This document shows positions 46,514 to 59,639 of a DNA stretch of 64,000 bases, piece after piece. Position 1 is the first letter of the stretch. Each line of letters opens with the position of its first letter. The stretch is from Lactarius indigo (Eukaryota; Basidiomycota; Agaricomycetes; Russulales; Russulaceae), in contig JAFKAC010000007.1 in NCBI GenBank assembly GCA_025766275.1, forward strand, positions 2,108,001 to 2,172,000. Reading direction: 5' to 3'. Made by a program: the position numbers and the translations under genes. Under the pieces are notes generated by a model that saw only the letters and a program-made list of their open reading frames with translations, searched no databases and was not told the origin of the DNA.

Positions 46514-47097
46514 TATTATTGATGGTCTGAATTACATAATCATGATGACAAATGGATTAACCGAGCTTTCCACATTTGTAACGAGGACGCAGGGCCGCTC
46601 TATTTCCAGCCGTTGTCAGGAAGCGTGCCTAATTTTGGCATTCCGTCGTTCGACCTGTCTTCACCGCATTTGCACCGCGCAGTCCTGCCTGGAATAATCT
46701 GGCTGTGGCCAGGGCTGTGTGTCGCGAAGTTGACAACGGGCCACTCCAGGGGTTCTATGTCGCTCCAAAATGGGTGACGCATGCATGCTGTGCGAAGTGC
46801 CCAAATACGTCGAGAGTGCCCCACTAACCAACCATAGGAGGATCTTCCGCCCGTACAGCACCGGCGCACCGCTGGCTGTATGGGGTATCTCCATTCCACT
46901 GCCGCACCACATTCCTTCGACATCTCCCCTCCCCTGAATCATCAGACCCTGAAATAGAATTGGCTGTGCGCTTCGCCCGCCTTTATATTGCCCCCACGTC
47001 CTTCAGGGTCGTAAGGAAATCAAACGACACCAACCCAACCAACACTTCTCCTCCAACCACTCCAGTCTAGTAGTACCTCAGCCTCCGTCTTATGAAA
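46317..47097. other. Intergenic region between the two PEF genes
   Basis: It contains a (TCG)n microsatellite of about ten units at 46482-46513 in the presumed 3' UTR of the first gene. No gene is supported in the rest. Confidence 0.5.
46482..46513. repeat. (TCG)n microsatellite
   Basis: About ten uninterrupted TCG units follow the first penta-EF-hand gene. Confidence 0.9.
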
Positions 47098-48311
47098 ATG
47101 TCTTTCTTTCGTGTAGGCCTAATCCACCAACTACCTCAGTCGTCGTCTTGCTGACATGTGCGCCCGCGATTACAGCGTCACGGCTCACAACACAGTCAAC
47201 AATATGGGACGACACAATACAGCACGCAGTACGCCAATGCTCCTGTGCCCCCACCCCCACCTCCCGGCACAAAATATACACGCGCGAGTGGTCGGTACCC
47301 AGTCGCGAGCGGAGTAGGTGGCTTTGCCGTCATGCGCGAGTCAGTCCCGCCGCCCGGCGCCAACCCGAAGTGAGTCAAACAAAAAATTCCTGGAAGCATC
47401 TTCGAACTTGCGGGGGCTCACTCTCGAACGCTTAGATTATGGTCGTGGTTCGTCTCTGTCGACGTGGATCGGTCTGGGAGCATTTCTGCACCCGAACTCC
47501 GTGAGTTGTACCTCGGGTGCCCCTGATCATCACAGCGAGCTAAATGGATGGTTGACAGAGAGGGCACTGATCAATGGTGACTGGACCCGTACGTTTTTTC
47601 TCTCCCACACCATCTTTGCTTGGCGATTACTCAGCGTTTTTTTTGTGACTTGTAGCTTTTGACCTCGACACTGTCAAGCTCCTCTTGACCCTCTTTGTGA
47701 GTTTGTGGTGATCGTACATCGAGGTGGCGCTTGCTCCACTTACTAACATCATACATCACAGGACACAAATCGGACCGGCGACATTGATTTCAATGAGGTG
47801 AGCGAGCTTACCCGTGTGTCGTCCGCAGTCTCTCACGTGTTCGCTCCAACAGTTCTCCGGCCTTTGGCGATACATCGAGGTATGTATAAGTCGAGTCAAA
47901 CACGAAATATATTCTAAATCACAACAGGACTGGCAGCATGTATTTCGACGTTTCGACCGGGACGGCTCTGGGACCATCGACGGCTCGGAGCTCCAGAGTG
48001 CCCTAAGCCAGTTCGGCTTCAAGCTCCCCCACCACTTACTCGCGCTTCTCGTGGCCAAATATGGTACGAAATCCATCTGTTTCATGTGTGATTCGTTTGT
48101 ACGACTGACTTCATTTTTTTTTTCGGTAGCTTCCTCGCCTACGGGTTCTGAGGTACAGGGTCGGCCATCAATCACTTTCGACCGCTTCATGCGTGCGTGC
48201 GTGTTCGTCAAGCAATTCACGGAGTCCTTTACGCGACTCGACGGGGATAAAGACGGCTGGGTCCAGCTCAACTATGAGCAATTCCTCACCGTCTATTTCT
48301 CGCTGCCCTAG
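47098..48311 (+). CDS. Penta-EF-hand calcium-binding protein 2
   Basis: Nine exons: 47098-47112, 47176-47369, 47436-47500, 47559-47588, 47656-47696, 47762-47797, 47853-47879, 47928-48063 and 48130-48311, giving 241 residues. The first exon (MSFFR) is inferred from the matching five-codon exon of the neighbour; an in-frame ATG two codons earlier is possible. The N-terminus is Gln/Tyr- then Pro-rich. EF1 is DVDRSGSISAPE, EF2 DTNRTGDIDFNE, EF3 DRDGSGTIDGSE, and EF5 DGDKDGWVQLNY. EF4 is degenerate and shorter than in gene 1. Exons 3-5 and 8 have exactly the same lengths as exons 3-5 and 7 of gene 1 (65, 30, 41 and 136 nt), proving tandem duplication. One intron after DFNE splits the 63-nt exon of gene 1 into 36 + 27 nt. 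Confidence 0.86.
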
Positions 48312-49811
48312 ACGTCCGTGCAGTGCCCCTTTTTCGTTGTCAGAGTTGTGTCGTCCGGTCGATTGTGGATTCGGTGGTCTTGAGAAATAAGTATACTGGG
48401 CTGTGAGATACCCGCCCAACTATCGGAAAGACGTTCCGATAATAGTCCGATGAGGACGCAGCGTCAATAATGGGCTCTTTTTTTTTTGGTACTGTAGTGT
48501 ATCCGTAATGGGCTTAATTGTACCAGTTCTCGGTGTTTTAATGGATGTTGCAGGATGTGGATGTCTGGTGGGTTGACACAGAGAGTACTGCCAGCGTGAG
48601 GTGCCCGTCTTCATGGGAGCTTCGAGACTTGTACGCTTCGAAGGCGATGATAATATTTTGGTCTCGTGACTCGGCAAGCTGATTCTACTGACCGAAGGCC
48701 TTACAGTAGCGGGAGATCCTGAGACCGCGGCCAAGGCCGCGGCACTCCATGCCGACCGACGCAACGTTTTCCCGAAAACTTCTTGGCCTCAGAAAAATTT
48801 GTTCTTGAGGAAAGCGCGCCGGATTCATCGTGCAATCATGTGGATCATGACTCATGGAATGACGAAGAAAGTCGGCGGTAGATCCGAAGACCTATAGGGC
48901 ATGAGGCTGGCACGGGACACAAATACTACTATTGGTGGTAAAATCTGTGAGGCATGTACAGCTGATTGGATGCTGTAGAACCGGAGTTTGTTTTAAAAAA
49001 AGAAGTCTGGTGCCAAAAAGTGCCAAACGCATCGTTGCATAACAACTTACACGAATACCTCAAAACCCGCAAACCTACTAAAGCTGGCGTCGCCCACAAG
49101 GCGGACAAATGCTTCCAATAACCTCGTATTGCACCCCGCAATCCGCCAGGCCCCTAACAAGGCCACATCAAGGCATGAAGAGCTAACGGCCGATGAAGCA
49201 CACGTAGACCTGAGGGAAACCCAGCATGAGACCTAAGCTGACACGCGCTGCACGCGCGCACGCAACGCAAGACCACGCCCTCAAATCTGCCCCTTCATTC
49301 TGGCGTCACACACGCCCCGGTATGCTCGACACTTGACGATTTGCAAAGCTGCTCCTCTCGAGGAGCGGGGAGGTGTTCTAATGTGAAGTGGTGAAGAAAC
49401 GGTAAGTAGAAGGATAAGGGCAGGGAGGAACACATATTGTTAAAGATGTCACATAGGGCCATGCCAGTGTACGGCAAGGCGCACTCTAATGGATTCGGAA
49501 AAAAAAAAAACTTACACGAATACTAGTGGTTAGTACCGGAGCATGAGTAGTGGTCGCCCTCGATCATGTGGGTAAAGTTCCATAGGTCACGATCTGTGAT
49601 CTGGTATTCGATCTAGGATGGGAACATACAAGTAATGAACCCGGACAATTCAAATCTTTGAGCGAGCATGTTGTCTGGTCAAAAAACAGTCTCCCTGGTC
49701 GTACAGAATATATGTGAGAAAATGGGGCATAGGGGTAAATAGAGGTACTGAAGGGGGACGTCGTTGGTGGTCAAGAAATTCAAGATTTTACAATATCGCA
49801 TGATGACCCCT
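48312..49811. other. Intergenic region before the P450 group
   Basis: 1.5 kb with short T and A runs (48478-48488, 49499-49511). No frame has a recognisable domain. I see no gene. Confidence 0.45.
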
Positions 49812-51706
49812 TCATTCGTACATACTCAGTCCTTCGCTCAGCAACCCTGGAGCCTCCGTAAACCGAGTGACCGCCTTACATTCGAACGGAACAGGTCGAC
49901 TGTGATGTCTAATTAGTATGGAGTCGTTGAGAGGCGGGCAAACACACGCACGCCGTGGGACCAGATCGGACAAGAGTACGCACGTCCAACTCACCCTGTG
50001 ATCCTTCAGGACGCTCGAATCGCATCCCCCAAAGCAGTGTCGCAAAGTCAATCGCGAGAGTCCCTTCCGCGACGTACCTCCCAGGACACACACGCCGTCC
50101 AAACCCAAATGACATGTGCCCCTCCTCTCGGCCCCCCATCACCGTCATAACCTGGCCCTTCTCGTCCAGATACCTACTCGGGTCGAAATCTGCCACGTTA
50201 ATGCCAAATACCTCCGGGTCGGAGTTGAGCACGCGCATGTTCTGGAGGCAGATCGTGCCCTTGGGGATGAACATGCCTTCATACCAGTCGTCCGTCGTCG
50301 ATGCGTGCGGCACGCCAAAGGGAGCTACTGGTGACCAGCGCAGTGTCTCTTTGACCATTGCACGGATATAGGGGAGAAATGGGATGTCTGCGAATGTTGG
50401 TGGACGAGCGCGGCCTACAACTTCGTCAAGCTCTGCGTGGGCACGAGCTTGTACATTAGGGTACACGAGCATGGCAAGAATCCACCACTGCAGTGAAGCA
50501 GAGACTGTCTCCCCGCCTGCGGAGCTACGTGCCTTCAGATTTTCTGGGACTGTCTTAGAGTGTGTGTCAAGGGACATACAGCATGACACCGACAAGCCAG
50601 GCCTGCTCGAGTTCCGAAAGGCCGTGTTTGCTCTGAGTCTCGATTACTGTAGCACCGAAACTCGGTCGATCAATTCCGTTTTCCTGCAGTTAGAATACGT
50701 GATCCGTCTCGTCTGTCAATCACTGGCAATACAACCAGGACGTACCAAGTCGTCGGCAACTTTTCCGAGGAGACCTTGAAACCTGAGTGAATCCTGGATA
50801 AACCAGTATTGTGCGTCGCGTTTCCACTTGGCGAACCTTGTGTATGGCAAGTTGAGAGGAGACCGACGACCAACGCATAATGCACTCACTTACTTGGGAC
50901 ATATCTCAACCAAGGGAAATACTCGACCAAGCGTGTCCCAGGTTGCACCTCGCGCAAAAACCGCCGCACTTGGTTTTCAACTCCAACGACATATGGGTCA
51001 TCCTCTGATTCAACTGGCGGAAGGTGATAATTGACGGATAACATAATAGACCATGCGTGTCGATGAGAATGCTTCTCCAAATTCGAAGGACTCTTCGTCA
51101 GTGCGAGCGCCAACATGATCGCCTCGCGATTCTGGATGGGGTGAAAGTTCTGTACGGCTGATTTCGAGAAGCCTTCTGCGGTGACACGACGAAACTGACG
51201 CAGTCTATCGAGGGTCAGCGTGGGTATATAAGACAAAATGTAGATCGCATACAGGTCGCCATATGGTAAGACGCTAAAAGACATGTTCTTTGTCATAAAA
51301 TCGCCCGCAGAGATGTAGTGCGGTCGATCGGAATATATGGTAGATCACTTCTCAAGTAAATCAACAGCGGCTCATTGGCTGTCGATGATTAACACGCTTT
51401 TACCAGGCGCGCTTATATACATCACTTCTCCTGAACGATTCCAAGTCATGAGCACGTCTAGGCATTGAAAACACATTGAGTATCACCATAATCATCCCTG
51501 CGTTGGGGTGAAGCCAGCCATTCGTGATCTGTGATGTGTAAAACATCGCCAATGAGGGGTAGCCCTCTCGGGCCCGGTGGGAGGTTACGGATGTAACTCT
51601 GAGCAAGTCTTGCGATGAGCCAAATACTCGCAAGGAGGAGAAATGCGGCTAGCTATAGGAGATGGGTTGTTGGGTCTCTGCTATGGCCAAGTATCCAAGT
51701 AACCAT
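49812..51706 (-). pseudogene. Cytochrome P450 pseudogene P1
   Basis: Aligned with P2 and P3 the same seven-exon layout is visible from an ATG at 51706 to a TGA at 49812-49814. The N-terminal half is broken: a TAG follows MVTWILGHSRDPTTHLL in the membrane anchor. Two TGA codons replace arginines, in DSQ*AAVDLLEK and LLEK*STIYSDRP, where P2 and P3 have CGC or CGA. Part of the N-terminus is also deleted. The C-terminal half remains clean: the I-helix SAGGETVSAS, KETLRW (ExxR), the heme loop FGFGRRVCPGR, and a last exon ending LLSEGLSMYE. No ordinary splice would remove all three stops, so I call it a recent pseudogene. The intact part could still be transcribed. Confidence 0.85.
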
Positions 51707-53191
51707 GGCAGTGAAAGTGAACCGGGACGGAGAGACAACGGTTCTTGCACATATCATCTGTGGTGCGTGATGCGGACAACATGCAGACCATTTGCAGACA
51801 AGTCGTCTATAACCAGTGATCGAAGTCCCTGAACACCAATAATCATCAATGACCCAGAGAGGTGCCACTTGCATCTAGAATGATATTCAGATATCATAGC
51901 ATTTTAAGTGCTGTTAACGGTTAAGACACCCTTGCAACTGCATACTAGTCACTGGTCCCGGACACCTACACTGCCAGTTGTCACTGGACCCTCTGGCGGG
52001 GGTCCTGACGGCTATCACTAAGCTGACCACGTGTCAGTCTTGTTTGGGTGCTGCTACGGGGTCAATTGAATGTCAGGTGTGGGCACCATGCTGATGTCAA
52101 AAACACCCCATCTAAGGGACCGGGTTTGTGACATCTGAGCAGCGTTATCCAGACCCTGATCCAGGGCTGGGATTAGGTTGTCCTTGGGTGCCCGTGAGAG
52201 CTGATTACTTGAATACTTTGCCACTTCATCACGACGACTTCAACTTCTGCGACTTCAACTTGGTTCCCATCCACCCTCATGGGTAATACCTCACAAGTTC
52301 CTCCCGACCACAACAGTTCACTTCTGTTGCACCACACTTGCCCTTACCCCTACTACTGTCACTGCCAACACCTTCCCTCTCTGCGCAGCCTGCCCAGACC
52401 ATGCCGCCACAATTTCTTACGCCTCCCCCCCCAACATGCCCACTGCTTCCACATCATGTCGTGGATGACACAAGACCTAAGAGGAGGTTTGTGCTGATTA
52501 GCAATGCAGTGTGTGGACACCAGCAGTGTTCTGTTCTGCAGCGTCAGCACCCGCGCAGTGTTGAGCAGGTATTTGACATCGTCGGAGATGATTATTTAGC
52601 GGCTTGTAGTACCTAGTATTCTAAATCATATCTTTGCTCTGGAATTGTGTGTGTGCAGCCGGTTTTTGTGGGGTCAAATATCGTAAAATTACAGAATCTC
52701 GAACAGAGGATCAGGCTGTATTCAACGTTAACTGAGGGTACAGGATTCAGTGCTGATCCAACGTTCTGGCGGATAGCACTCTCATGGGCCTAATCTGGGG
52801 TCCGATGGACCTTAGATTTCCAGACCTTGGGACAGGGTCTAGCTCGTCTGGCGGTGTAGTTAGGCAGAGAACTCGGAAAAACCCGGGCAACAAGGTCATG
52901 CGTATGACCTAATCGGGAAACGCGTGATCAGAATCAGAATTCCGATGGTGCCAGTGACGGTCAGGTGATTTACAGAACAAGTATGCTGTACGCATACAGT
53001 AGACCCGAAGACCTACTGAACATGAGACATACGCAGGGCTAAACACGAGACACAACTTCAAGCACTACGTAATGTTATCGGATGATCAAGAAATGGGAGT
53101 ACAGGCTCAGTGGCAAGTCCTCGCCATGGACCCTCCTTCGAAGAATAAAACCACGGCACGTCCAAATAATACAACACCGCAGGAGACCCCC
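51707..53191. other. Intergenic region between P1 and P2
   Basis: No supportable gene. A plus-strand frame at 52338-52616 is Pro/His-rich without family features. Repetitive origin is possible, but I could not define ends. Confidence 0.4.
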
Positions 53192-55095
53192 TTATTTGTA
53201 CATAATCAGTCCTTCTTTCAGCAAGGCCTCAGTCTCCGTAAACCGAGGTACCACTTTGCATTCGAACGGAACAGGACGACTGTGCTGTCAAATTAGCACG
53301 GACTCCGAGTCATGAAAAACACGTACGCCGTTAGGCCAGATTGGACACGAGTACGCACGTCCAATTCACCCGGCGATCCTTCAAAACGCTCGAATCGCAT
53401 CCCCCAAAGCAGTGTCGCAAAGTCAATCGCGAGAGTCCCTTCAGCAACGTACCTCCCAGGACACATACGCCGCCCGAATCCAAATGACATGTGTCCCTCC
53501 TCTCGGCCCCCCATCTGCGTCTTGACCTGGCCCTTCTCATTCAGGTACCTAGTCGGGTCGAACTCTGCCGTGTCATGGCCAAACACCTCCGGGTCGAAGT
53601 TGAGCACGCGCATGTTCTGGAGGCAGATCGTGCCCTTGGGGATGAACATGCCTTCATACCAGTCGCTCATGGTCGACGCGTGGGGCACGCCAAAGGGAAC
53701 TAATGAGGACCAGCGCAGTGTCTCTTTGACCATGGCACGTATATAGGGGAGAAATAGGATGTCTGCGAATGTCGGTGGACGACCACGGCCTACAACTTCG
53801 TCAAGCTCGGAATGGGCGCGGGCTTGGACATCAGGATAGACGAGCATAGCGAGAGTCCACCATACCAGTGTAGTAGACGTTGTTTCCCCACCCGCTGCGC
53901 TACAGTTAGATGACACCTTCAGATCCTCGAAGCCTCCTCGAAGTTAATTTTAGGGGACGTACAGCATGTCCCCGACGAGCCAGGCCTGCTCGAGTTCCGA
54001 AAGGCCGTGCTTGCTCTTGGTCTTTATTATCGTGGCACCGAAACTTGGTCGATCAATTCCGTTCGCCTGCAGTTGGAATAGATAACCTATTTCATCTCTG
54101 AACCAACAGAGCCAGGGCGTACCAGGTCATCATTAACTTTTCCGAGCAGACGCTGAAACGTGAGTGAATCTTGGACAAACCAGTATTGTGCGTCACGTTT
54201 CCATTTGGCGAACCTGTATGGAAAGATGAGAAGAGACCTCCGACCAATCCAATAATGTACCCACCTACTTGGGACATATCTCAACCAAGGGAAATACTCG
54301 ACTAGACGTGTCCCGGGTTGTATCTCGCGCAAAAACCTCCGCATGTGGTCTTCGATTTCAACGAGACATGGGTCATCCTCTGATTCAACTGGCGGAAGGT
54401 GATAATTGACGGATAACATAATAGACCACGCGTGTCGATGAAAATGCTTATCCAGAGTGGATGGGCTCTTCATCAGTGCAAGTGCTAACATGATCGCTTC
54501 GCGATTCTGGATGGGGTGGAAGTGCTGTACGGCTGATTTGGAGAAGCCTTCTGCAGTGACACGACGGAACTGACGCAACCTACATAGGGTCAGCGTCGAT
54601 ACAAGACGGTGTAGATTGCATACAGGTCGCCATATGGCAGGATACCAAACGACAGGTTCTTTGTCATAAAATCACCCAGAGAGATGTAGCGGGGTCGATC
54701 GGAGTATATGGTAGATCGCTTCTCAAGTAAATCGACGGCGACGCGTTGGCTGTTGATGATTAGCATGCCCTTCCCGAGCGCGCTTATATACATGACTTCC
54801 CCTGTCCGGTTCATGAGCGGGCTTTGAAGCACTGAAGGTAAGATGTGTCACCATAGTCGTCCCTGCGTTTCGGTGAAGCCAGCCATTCTTGATCTGTGAT
54901 GTGTATAACATCGCCAATGAGAGGCAGCCCTCTCGGACCCGGTGGGAGGTTACGGATGTAACTCTGAGCGAGTCTTGCGATGAGCCAAATACCCGCAAGG
55001 AGGAGAAATGCGGCCAAGAGGTGGGATGTTCGGTCGCTGGTATCGCCAAGTATCCAAGCAAAAGCAATGACTTCAGGGAGCTGAGTACTGACCAT
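53192..55095 (-). CDS. Cytochrome P450 monooxygenase P2
   Basis: Seven exons: 55095-54852, 54801-54624, 54579-54262, 54213-54123, 54066-53963, 53899-53327 and 53279-53192, giving 531 residues, a normal length for a fungal microsomal P450. An N-terminal membrane anchor (LLAAFLLLAGIWLIARL) is followed by the Pro-rich hinge LPPGPRGLPLIGD. The oxygen-binding I-helix is AGGETT (314-319), ExxR is E371/R374 (KETLRW), and the heme-binding FGFGRRMCPGR has its cysteine near 458. The ending RPVPFECKVVPRF is typical of the basidiomycete families annotated as O-methylsterigmatocystin-oxidoreductase-like. It would act in the endoplasmic reticulum with P450 reductase. The substrate cannot be inferred. No cluster backbone enzyme (PKS, NRPS, terpene synthase) is nearby. 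Introns and frames agree exactly with P3. Confidence 0.9.
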
Positions 55096-56312
55096 GGTGG
55101 CGAAAGTAAACTGGAACGGGGAGACAATGGTTCTTGCCCCTATTACACCTACTATCCGTGTCACACCGTGACGATGTGGACAACAGGCTCAGGCCGTTCA
55201 TAACCAGTAATTAAACGTCAATAGCCAAGAGAGGGGTCACTTGCTACCATTATGACTTCACGTACCCGTTTTCGTCTGAGTGACGATTTGCAGCCTCGAA
55301 TCAGAGGCAAGCGCAACTATCTCGTGTCTCGGTGTTGTCTTGGTGTTGTGCCTGAGATGATTGTCTGTGCGTCTCCCTGAGTCTTAGCAAGCGATCTTGC
55401 AAGCGATCCGAATGTTTTTTTGAAGAACGCGCCTTTCATTCCCTGTACTAAAAGATCAGCATGTGGCCTGAAGATTCTTTGTGCCATCATTGGCCCAATG
55501 ACCACCGATCGCGTCATGGGACCGCAAGCCAACGCACATCGCGCGTTCTTGGTGTCATCCCCATGGGTGCAATTTGCGCCACGAAATTGCGCGAAGAAGG
55601 TGAGAATCAGAAACCAGTGGGAAGGATTCGGTTGTTGGCTTTGAGCGCCCAGCTAGCGCTGAGCCTGATGCTTTCATCCTATTGCAAGGTGAGGACATCA
55701 GTATGGGAACCTTTTTGGAGGACGATCTCAATCAGCGTAAAACATGCAGTATGGAGCTTCATATGTTGACTCAAGCGCAAAGACGACGATTGGCTTGGGA
55801 CGAGTTCTCTCAGAGAACTTCAAGTTGAACTTGGCGGCGGCCTCGAGGTGACCCGCTGTCAGTTATGATTTACGCCTCACGCGTCTTTTCCCACACTCAC
55901 CTTCCTGCAACTTCATCTGCACCCTATCCGCAGCTGGCTGTAAACAAAACTGGATACGCTATGACGAGCGGTTGATTAATATCTTATATAAAACAGCTGC
56001 GATATGAAGATACCTGCGCAATGGTTCACCTGACTACTTGCGGTTTGCTATGTTAGGTGATGTTGACACAAACTTAGGGCTTTGAGCGTACGTCACATTA
56101 ACTATTCAATAACGCCCTGCTCCAATTAAAGTTCCATCGATACGAGGTAATTTGAATAGTTTCTCTGTGAAACCGTGACATTGTGCACCTGCTTTGCAGG
56201 AGCTGCTCGAACATGCCCCAAAACACGACCACCTCACTCTACGCCTGCTGTGGCACTGTACCGGCTCTTTTAAAAGCTACGATGGGTTGACATACTGCAC
56301 AATTCAAGCACC
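55096..56312. other. Region between P2 and G8, with a coding-like fragment
   Basis: Around 55645-55831 (plus) a frame reads ERPASAEPDAFILLQGEDIS and later MLTQAQRRRLAWDEFSQRTSS, which looks like a relic of a gene but has no start or context. Positions 55950-56200 carry the inverted BTB upstream block of G8 (ATCTTATATAAA, TACCTGCGCAATGG, CGATACGAGGTAA). Confidence 0.4.
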
Positions 56313-58334
56313 ATGCCTATTATTCCGCCACCACCGCTCCCTACAAAACTTCCTACAACCCCTCCATCGAAACCTCCATCGATCACAGACAAATCGTTAC
56401 ACTTCGACTACCCTGGCTCGGACATCATTCTTCGCTCATGTGACTCGCATGATTTTCGTGTGCCCCAGCTTTATCTCGTCAATAGTTCCCCAGTACTTCG
56501 AGAGCTGATAAAAGGCATTTTAAATACTCCCGACGCCCCCAATGGCGAAGAACAAACCGAAGAACAATCACCGCTCCCTGTAGTTAAACTACCGGAAAGT
56601 GGGGTGATCCTTCACAGCCTCCTCACTTTCATCTTCCCCGTCGCTCCCATTCTTCCTTCAACCACCGAGAGAACCATGGAACTCCTAGCCGTGGCCCAGA
56701 AGTATCAAATGGACTCACTTATGACTTATATCCGGGCTGTCATCTCTCGACAGGATCCACCATTCATTCTCCCAAAGACGGCACTCTACGTATATTTCCT
56801 CGCACAGAAGTATGAACTTCACCAAGAGGCACTTCTGGCCGCGCGAAGCACCCTGCGCCTCTCGATGACTATCGAGGATTTGGAAGACGAGATCGGTTTC
56901 ATACCAGGAATCTATCTTTTTGAGCTCTTGAAGTATCACGAGAAGATTAGAAACGATCTTGGCCCAAGCCTTCTCGAGTTTAGGAAGCTTGGCACAAATA
57001 TCGCGGACTGCGGATTTCAGGTTCCTCCCCCTGGTACCACCGACCCAATGCCGCAATGGCTCGGTAATTACGTCGAATCCTTAGCCCAATCTCCTCGCCT
57101 CTTCGATCTCGTCGAATTCGACAATGCACGGGCACGCCACATGATTCATCCCTGTCCGCGTCATTGTACAATGTGTTTGTGTATATCCAGTGAAGATATA
57201 CACGCTTTCTGGGATTCTCTGACGGCAGTTGTTCATGGAACGATAGAAAAGGTACGTGGAGCTCGTGTGACTAGGCTCGGTCGTTATGATAACGAATATG
57301 AACACCACAGGCAGATTCGACTCTGAGTCTCGTGAAGGAAGAGCCAACCTCCGAAGACTCGAGTCCTCCATTCGGGCCATTGTATTTAAATGTACCCGAT
57401 GCAAATATCATAGTTCGGTCCTCTGACAAAGTCAACTTCCGTGTCCACAAGTCATTGCTTGCCATGTCTTCACCATTTTTCGAAGATCTGCTTTCTCTCC
57501 CCCAGCCACCCGATGGCGAACTTGTTGACGGCCTTCCTGTAATCCAGTTGTCCGAGGACGCTGGCCTTCTCAATAGCCTCATTTCGTTGCTTTACCCCAT
57601 CTCTCCCTACCTACCCAGCTCTTATGAAAAGGTATTCCCCTTACTCGCTGCCTGCCAGAAATATGACATGGTGTCGATTCAATCCTATATCCGTGCCGAG
57701 ATCAAACGTTGGCCTCCTAATCCAATTGGGGTTGAGGCCTTCCGCACATATGCCCTAGCGAGTAGCTTGGGGCTCATTCCAGAAACGGAGAGTGCAGCTC
57801 GTCTCACCTTGGGTTACCCGATGACATTCGAATCCCTTGGAGAAAGCTTACGGTCATTCAAAGGGCAGGCACTGTGCGACCTAGTTCGCTATCGCAAACG
57901 TTGCAGAGACAATTTTGCTTCGCGTTTAGACACATTCTTCGAAGGTCATTCCAGACGCCAGATGTGGGCAAGCTGTCAGAGAGGGTCGTCCAGCTGGCTG
58001 CGCGACTTCTTTGGGAAGAGGAGCGCCGAGGTGAAAGACTCGGAGGGTCTCACGCATGCAATTCTCTCGCCTTCAACTATCCTCGAGCAGTTCCTAGTAG
58101 CCCTCAAGTTTCACACGCAATCAGGTTGTTATACCTGCGCTCGTGTGTATGTAGAGGAACAGACATTCTGCAAGGATCTAGAGAAGGAGTTGGCGCAGGG
58201 ACTAGATGAGGTAAATACGTCATTTCATTTTGAGTTATTTTGAGCGCAACTGATCCTGATTCCCGACTGCTCGTACGGCTTAGGTATGCTCTGACCGGAG
58301 GTCGTACTTGAGTTCCAACTCATCTTATTTATAG
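56313..58334 (+). CDS. Double BTB/POZ protein G8 (long class, plus strand)
   Basis: Exons 56313-57251, 57311-58210 and 58284-58334 give 629 residues; introns are 59 and 73 nt, both phase 0. The N-terminus is Pro-rich (MPIIPPPPLPTKLPTTPPSK), closest to G7. Domain 1 has a FDYPGSDIILRSCDSHDFRV block and LPVVKLPESGVILHSLLTF. Domain 2 has DANIIVRSSDKVNFRVHKSL and LPQPPDGELVDGLPVIQL. The long tail has CRDNFASRLDTFFEGHSRR, an LSPSTILEQFLVALKF helix and CYTCARVYVEEQ. The last exon encodes VCSDRRSYLSSNSSYL; without splicing the frame stops at 58243. It is separated from the main array by the CDH1-SPT7-PEF core and inserted between P450 genes on the opposite strand, with its own conserved upstream and downstream flanks. 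Confidence 0.82.
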
Positions 58335-59639
58335 GTATCGGTGTCCTCTTACAAGATCTCATCATTCTTATTACGCAATCGCAAGCGCCCCGTGTCGCCG
58401 CGGGGGTAAGAGTTTCAGGGGACGGATATCATTCGCCGGACGCGGTGGAAAAGTTATGGCAGTAATACTAGAGGCTACACTAGCACGTGACGGTATGTCA
58501 TCTTACTGTGATAGGGACTGAACTACGTCGTAGGAGCGTCGGCGAAATATGACTGTAGTATGTCTGAGTTGGAGTTTTTAGCGGGTCTGAGGCGGAGTGA
58601 GGAACAAGCGCGGGCTTATAGTCTTTGTGCGAGCGTACATGTCAGCACGTGACCCACCCCTTCTTTCCGTGCCGCCACCAGTCCATCCATATTCTCAACC
58701 GGTTCGAAGAACCGTAACTATTCTGTCTTCGCCCGCCCGCCACGCCCTGGAAGTAAAACCGCCAAAGGATCGACGAAGAAGCGGTTTTTTGTCCCGAGCG
58801 CGTCAGCGCGCCCCGGGACGCTTCCCACCGGCCCGTCCCGTTGCGACCTCGACTCGGACACAAACCGCCAATTTTTCGATCGAGAAGCGCTTCGTGCTTC
58901 CGCCCAGTATCCCCTCTCGCTTTGAGTTGCTCCTAGCACGCTTGCTCATTCCCTAATCGCGATGTTTTTTCTCCTTGCCCTTTCCCGTGCAGTTCGTGCC
59001 GGACGTTCACATTACTCCCTTGCCCTCCTCGTTCGGCACGGCACGGGCGTGCATCCTCAGTAAGCCAAGGTAAGCGATCCACAAAGAATGTACAACCTGA
59101 AGTAAGTATACGAGTTTCATAACTGTCATTCAAAGCTTTTGGTCTGATGTAGTTACACAATCCCGTTGATGGGTTGATAATTCTATCGAAAAGGAAGTTC
59201 CATGCGTGATGTATCAGATGCGATCAAGCCCAATGGAGGGACGGTGGCGATTTGTTGGGCGTCTGGAGTTTTCACATACTATATACCGTACATACCCCAT
59301 TGAGAGACAAGGCCCATTGAAAGAGTCGATCAATTTGGATTTGACGCAGTCAGACTGGGCCTCGACCCCTTCTCGTACTCGAGTGGGAGGACATATGGTA
59401 GCAACTACTGGGAATACACGAAGGGGTCTCGTGGGAACTGGCAACGTCTGCTGCAGAGTTTTTTATATGCTATGATACGAAAGAGTGTTGCACGGCCACT
59501 TAGAAAAGAGGATAGAGTAGTATTAGGATAAACGAGCCGTATACCCGATACGGAGGGACAAGAACCGAGAGTGAGCCGAGTCACGGAGCAATAATTAGAG
59601 AGACGAGAGACTGACAAGAGACTGACAACTTGAAGAGTC
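58335..59639. other. Region between G8 and G9
   Basis: Positions 58340-58580 repeat the 3' flank of G6 and G7 (GTAAGAGTTTCAGGGGACGG is shared with G7). The remainder to 59639 holds no gene that I can support. Confidence 0.45.

Noticed and set aside
49909..50595. Treating the P1 heme-domain frame as a complete small P450 gene
   Set aside because: It lacks anchor, hinge and the N-terminal half, which are present upstream but interrupted by stops. It is the 3' part of a pseudogene.
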